Shown here: in pieces, positions 60,915 through 64,000 of the stretch
How positions within the stretch are numbered: position 1 is the first letter of the stretch
Layout: every line of letters starts with the position of its first letter
Origin: Spodoptera frugiperda
Lineage: Eukaryota; Arthropoda; Insecta; Lepidoptera; Noctuidae
Reading direction: 5' to 3'
NCBI RefSeq assembly: GCF_023101765.2
Contig: NC_064226.1
Span: 14,763,251-14,827,250, forward strand
DNA length: 64,000 nucleotides
Position numbers and translations under genes: made by a program
Notes under the pieces: generated by a model
Database searches by the model: none
Seen by the model: the letters and a program-made list of their open reading frames with translations, nothing else
What the model was told of the DNA's origin: nothing

Positions 60915-61195
60915 TGTATATGACTGTCTCTTGTCACAGTTTCAGACAAAATGTTGGTATCAAAGATGGTTGTAGTACATTTATATTTACAAGAGTTACA
61001 GCTAAAGTAGTACAGATTCCATTGTTCCCTTAGAAGTAATTGCAGCAGTAATCAAGATTATGTATCTAGAATGGTTCGTAGATTCTTTGATCTTATTTCA
61101 GTATTTAAAGTGATTTCAAATCATTTAGTTCAAGTAGGCCATAAACAAGTTTCGATTAACATCGTGTGTGCCAGTTACAATAATGTCTTTCGCAG

Positions 61196-61405
61196 TTAAT
61201 CAGCTGATACACACGTATTTTCAATTCTTACTAGTTTCCCAGGGCACAAGTTCGCCACAATAACTGAAGCTGGTTCAGCAGTTGCATATGTAGGAGTTGG
61301 AGTGGTTCCATCGAGGACATCTGCATCGGATGGGTAGCAGGTTGTAATATTGATGAACAGGATACAGACAGCTACTGTGATTGCACCAACCTTCATTGTC
61401 AACAT
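61196..61405 (-). CDS. Small secreted two-cysteine peptide, cluster member 2
   Basis: 69 residues. Signal peptide (VGAITVAVCILFINITTC), a Thr/Pro-rich middle (GTTPTPTYA), then the core CPGKLVRIENTC and VSAD. TATAAAG on the minus strand at about 61464-61458, with CTACTACAACCAT just downstream as in member 1, so these two share a promoter type distinct from members 3-5. Start Met1 or Met4. Function unknown. Confidence 0.7.
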   Translation of the reverse strand: MLTMKVGAITVAVCILFINITTCYPSDADVLDGTTPTPTYATAEPASVIVANLCPGKLVRIENTCVSAD

Positions 61406-62012
61406 CTGCTTTCCACGATGGTCAGTAGTGAAATAGTGGTCAGAATGGTTGTAGTAGGCTTTATAAGTGCATACTTACCCACCTACGTGTAATATTATTA
61501 TGTAAGAGAAGTTAGCGCAGTGACTGCACTCGTCTCGTCTTACGAAATCGAGTCGTGCGTCCCGTACCTAAGAAATCACCTTAATCAATCCTATTTGTCA
61601 TATTATAACAACTAACCACTGCGAATACTTAGACAGAAATCTAATATGTAAATGTGACCTTTCCTGTTACTTTAGTGTTTGTAAAAAACAGATGGTAGTT
61701 ACCCATATCAACAAATCATACAAATTCTATGTAATTGGGAAAAGTCAATAAATATAAAGTCAGACAGCTTAGAAATATTATATTCTATTTTTGTGTAAAC
61801 ATTATCTACAGATATTATGTAATTTTATGATCCTAATATCGTTGAATTATTCTGTCGTTATTAAACTGCAACATAATGATAAAGACGAATATAATTTACC
61901 TCAAGATGCATAATGTTTATTGAGTCATTTCATAAGAAAACATCGTTATAGTAAACTATTCCACATAATTGTAATAACAAAGGAATAATAGGTGCCATAA
62001 TTGTTGAAAAAA
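61406..62012. other. Intergenic in peptide cluster
   Basis: Member 2 promoter, then AT-rich DNA to the stop of member 3. No further member recognised here. Confidence 0.4.
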
Positions 62013-62318
62013 TTATTCATCTCGTTTCACACATTCATTCTTAATTCGCACCTGACCGTGAGGACATATATCTTCTTTGAAATATATAGCGTGCTCTACA
62101 AAATATGGCTCTGCTACGGCACCTTTACCGTCTTTAATGTTATCTGGTGATGCTTGCTTTTCAGAATCTTCATTGGAAAGTTTAGCTTCATTATCAAATT
62201 TGAGTTCCATTTTCTCATTCTCTACCTTGGCTCCAGCGGGATACGAAAATGTTACTTTTAAAACTAGCACAACTATGAATAATGATGGTATGTATCTCAT
62301 TTTGAGTGCTATCCTCAC
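62013..62318 (-). CDS. Small secreted two-cysteine peptide, cluster member 3
   Basis: 101 residues from the first ATG, 95 from the preferred Met7 (62300). Signal peptide MRYIPSLFIVVLVLKVTFS, then YPAGAKVE, a Lys/Glu/Asp-rich propeptide-like middle, and the core CPHGQVRIKNEC with VKRDE at the end. TATAAAAG on the minus strand at 62375-62368 lies in a block conserved with members 4 and 5 (CGAGGAGCGC, TTCATAG). Confidence 0.75.
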   Translation of the reverse strand: MRIALKMRYIPSLFIVVLVLKVTFSYPAGAKVENEKMELKFDNEAKLSNEDSEKQASPDNIKDGKGAVAEPYFVEHAIYFKEDICPHGQVRIKNECVKRDE

Positions 62319-62367
62319 ACTACACTAAGTATTAAGTCACTATGAAGCTACATTACGAGGAGCGCAT

Positions 62368-62375
62368 CTTTTATA
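62368..62375 (-). promoter_or_regulatory. TATA box of peptide member 3
   Basis: TATAAAAG followed by ATGCGCTCCTCGTAATGTAG, the same block as upstream of members 4 and 5. About 50 bases before the first ATG; an extra ~22 bases separate it from the ATG compared with members 4 and 5. Confidence 0.6.
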
Positions 62376-62487
62376 CCTTGCATTTTGTAAAGTTTTTGTT
62401 TAGCCTCAACATTAGTATTGGTAAAAACTTGTTTTCTGTTATATGATCAGCAAAACAGGTAATAAAACAATGTTGTCAAGTAAATAT

Positions 62488-62793
62488 TTATTTATCTGGA
62501 CCTACACAAACATTACCCACTCGCACCAAACCATCAGGATATGTGTTGTGTACTATGACTGGTGAGCAATCCCTTACTTCGTCATCTGATACGTCACTCG
62601 TTTTTTCAGCGTCTCCGTCATTTGCTGGTGGCTTTGCAGAATCTTCCTTAGATAGTTTGAAATTATCATCAAACTTACGTCCCATCTCTTTATTCTCAAC
62701 CTTGTCTCCACTGGGGTATGACAATGTCACTTTTAAAACTAGTACAAATACTAACAACACTGGTATGTATCTCATTTTAATTGCTATCTGCAC
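62488..62793 (-). CDS. Small secreted two-cysteine peptide, cluster member 4 (first Cys lost)
   Basis: 101 residues (95 from Met7). Signal peptide MRYIPVLLVFVLVLKVTLS, then YPSGDKVE, an acidic middle with an Ala/Pro spacer, and the core reads TYPDGLVRVGNVC: the first cysteine is tyrosine, although a Cys occurs 12 residues upstream of it. Very close to member 5. The stop codon overlaps AATAAA. Met7 (62775) is preferred because the TATA box at 62828-62821 lies only 28 bases before the first ATG. Confidence 0.75.
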   Translation of the reverse strand: MQIAIKMRYIPVLLVFVLVLKVTLSYPSGDKVENKEMGRKFDDNFKLSKEDSAKPPANDGDAEKTSDVSDDEVRDCSPVIVHNTYPDGLVRVGNVCVGPDK

Positions 62794-62820
62794 TATGAAG
62801 CTACATTACGAGGAGCGCGT

Positions 62821-62828
62821 CTTTTATA
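62821..62828 (-). promoter_or_regulatory. TATA box of peptide member 4
   Basis: TATAAAAGACGCGCTCCTCG on the minus strand. The spacing of 28 bases to the first ATG would place that ATG at or before the transcription start, so translation probably begins at the second ATG (62775). Confidence 0.65.
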
Positions 62829-62969
62829 CCTTGCTTTTTGTAGTTTTTGTTAAGCTTCCTCAACATCAGTATTGGTAAAAACTTGTTTTCGGTATGGAAC
62901 ACTTTATTTGGTAAAGATGGCCATATAGTCAGCAAAAAAGGTAATAAAACAAAATTGACAAATAAATAT

Positions 62970-63281
62970 TTATTCATCTGCTCTTATACAAAGTTTACCC
63001 ACTCGCACGCGACCGTCAGGACATAAGCTTTGTGATATGATGCTTGAGTAATCCCTTATTTCGACATCTGGTACGTCACTCGTTTTATCAGCGTCTCCGT
63101 CATTTGCTGGTGGTGCTGGCTTTGCAGAATCTTCCTTAGATAGTTTGAAATCATCATCAAACTTACGTTCTGTCTCGCCATCCTCAACCTTGACTCCACT
63201 GGGGTATGACAATGTCACTTTTAAAACTAGCACAAATACTAACAACGCTGGTATATATCTCATTTTGATTGCTATCTGCAC
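62970..63281 (-). CDS. Small secreted two-cysteine peptide, cluster member 5
   Basis: 103 residues (97 from Met7, 63263). Signal peptide MRYIPALLVFVLVLKVTLS, YPSGVKVEDGE, an acidic middle with an AKPAPPANDGDA spacer, and the C-terminal core CPDGRVRVGKLC then IRADE. This core fits C-x2-G-x4-G-x2-C, the pattern I recall for growth-blocking-peptide-type cytokines, which also sit at the end of a precursor. That is resemblance only. AATAAA overlaps the stop codon. TATA box at 63316-63309. Confidence 0.75.
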   Translation of the reverse strand: MQIAIKMRYIPALLVFVLVLKVTLSYPSGVKVEDGETERKFDDDFKLSKEDSAKPAPPANDGDADKTSDVPDVEIRDYSSIISQSLCPDGRVRVGKLCIRADE

Positions 63282-63308
63282 TATGAAGCTACATTACGAG
63301 GAGCGCGT

Positions 63309-63316
63309 CTTTTATA
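63309..63316 (-). promoter_or_regulatory. TATA box of peptide member 5
   Basis: TATAAAAGACGCGCTCCTCG on the minus strand, the same wording and 28-base spacing as member 4, in a conserved ~70-bp upstream block. Confidence 0.65.
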
Positions 63317-63615
63317 CCTGGCTTTTTGTAGTTTTTGTTAAGCTTCCTCAAAATCAGTACCTATTAGTAAAAAATTGTTTTCATATGGTACATGGCTGAG
63401 ATTTGCGTCTTATTATTCATTACAAAAACGTATAGTTATATGGTTATACGAAAACACGTAAAGAGCAAGTCATTTAGTGTGATCTTCACTTTAACAACAT
63501 CGCCGTTTCATAGAAATACATTTTAATAGTATGTAGGTAATGATTTCTCAAGATGGCCACATAACCAATAAAATAAGAAATAAAACAAAATTGTCAAACA
63601 AATTGTTCATTTATC

Positions 63616-63866
63616 TATTAACATACAAACTTGACTTACTCTCACGCAACCGACAGGACTAACGCGGTCTGTGATTGGTGTGCCGTTTATATTACGATCT
63701 GTTACGTTACGTTGACTGTCCCATCTATACTGGATAATCTCGTGGTACGTCCAATTAAGATCCGTCTCCTCATCCTCAGGGTCTTAGCGGCCCTTAGTGC
63801 CACTAGGATATAAAAATGTCATTTCTTAAACTAGTACAAATACTAACAACCCTGGTATGAGTCATT
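63616..63866 (-). pseudogene. Decayed sixth member of the peptide cluster
   Basis: The minus strand keeps a diverged start (ATGACTCATACCAGGGTTG), GTTGTTAGTATTTGTACTAG from the signal-peptide region, TATCCTAGTGGCACTAAG (the YPSG site), and the C-terminal end VRVSQVC before a stop. A two-base deletion near the start and an in-frame TAA after YPSGTKGR break it. The upstream promoter block at 63880-63940 is also decayed and has no clear TATAAAAG. Confidence 0.65.
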
Positions 63867-64000
63867 TAGATGCATTCACAATGAGGTTGCAATATGAAGA
63901 GTACCTACTTATTTTTATATTTTTTGCTAACTAGTCTTCAAAGGATATTTTAGTTTTTGTTTCGCTACTTCCTCAACATATGTATTGGTCAAAACTAGTT

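Overview
The window is animal nuclear DNA, almost certainly from a moth or butterfly (Lepidoptera). The genes have short exons with GT..AG introns, the intergenic DNA is AT-rich, and the repeats are of lepidopteran type: Lep1-type Helitrons ending in CTAG, tRNA-derived SINEs, RTE-like LINE 3' ends, foldback MITEs and TTAA-flanked piggyBac-like miniatures. A noctuoid moth is plausible, but the species cannot be fixed from the sequence alone.

Left third (1-23.6 kb), conserved housekeeping genes: tripeptidyl-peptidase II (minus strand, N-terminal half, ten exons, running off the left edge); NDUFA1 of mitochondrial complex I (plus, three exons, with a second intact copy of its first coding exon near the TPP2 start); the HORMA-domain protein REV7/MAD2L2 (plus, single exon); a gamma-butyrobetaine/trimethyllysine dioxygenase-like 2-oxoglutarate oxygenase (minus, single exon); and sulfite oxidase (minus, eleven exons over 10.2 kb, including a 4.9-kb intron). 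I resolved the exon borders by reading frame, splice sites and family conservation. The three mitochondrial proteins are not an operon; this is ordinary gene-by-gene animal organisation.

Middle (23.6-37 kb): mostly gene-poor repeat DNA with one secreted lipase-3 type acid lipase (31385-32602, minus), whose leader appears to carry a 1-kb 5'UTR intron holding a foldback MITE. A GC-rich block at 28.5-28.8 kb looks like a conserved non-coding element.

37252-49736 is the most striking structure: a ~6.2-kb composite unit present twice, head to tail. Each unit opens with a Helitron 5' terminus (TC) and closes with the 3' terminus of a Lep1-type Helitron (hairpin, then CTA/CTAG). The whole 12.5-kb block sits between a host A and a host T, exactly as a Helitron insertion should. 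This suggests rolling-circle tandem amplification of a non-autonomous composite Helitron. A solo, complete member of the main Helitron family lies at 57121-59259 and carries a ~550-bp AAAAT-type satellite.

Right end (50-64 kb): gene-poor DNA with several GC-rich candidate regulatory blocks and a long near-perfect hairpin MITE (51964-52101). It ends in a minus-strand cluster of five small secreted peptide genes plus one decayed copy (60.7-63.9 kb). All share a signal peptide and a C-terminal two-cysteine core (C-P-x-x-x-V-[RK]-x5-C). The core loosely resembles that of insect growth-blocking-peptide-type cytokines, but I cannot assign the family.
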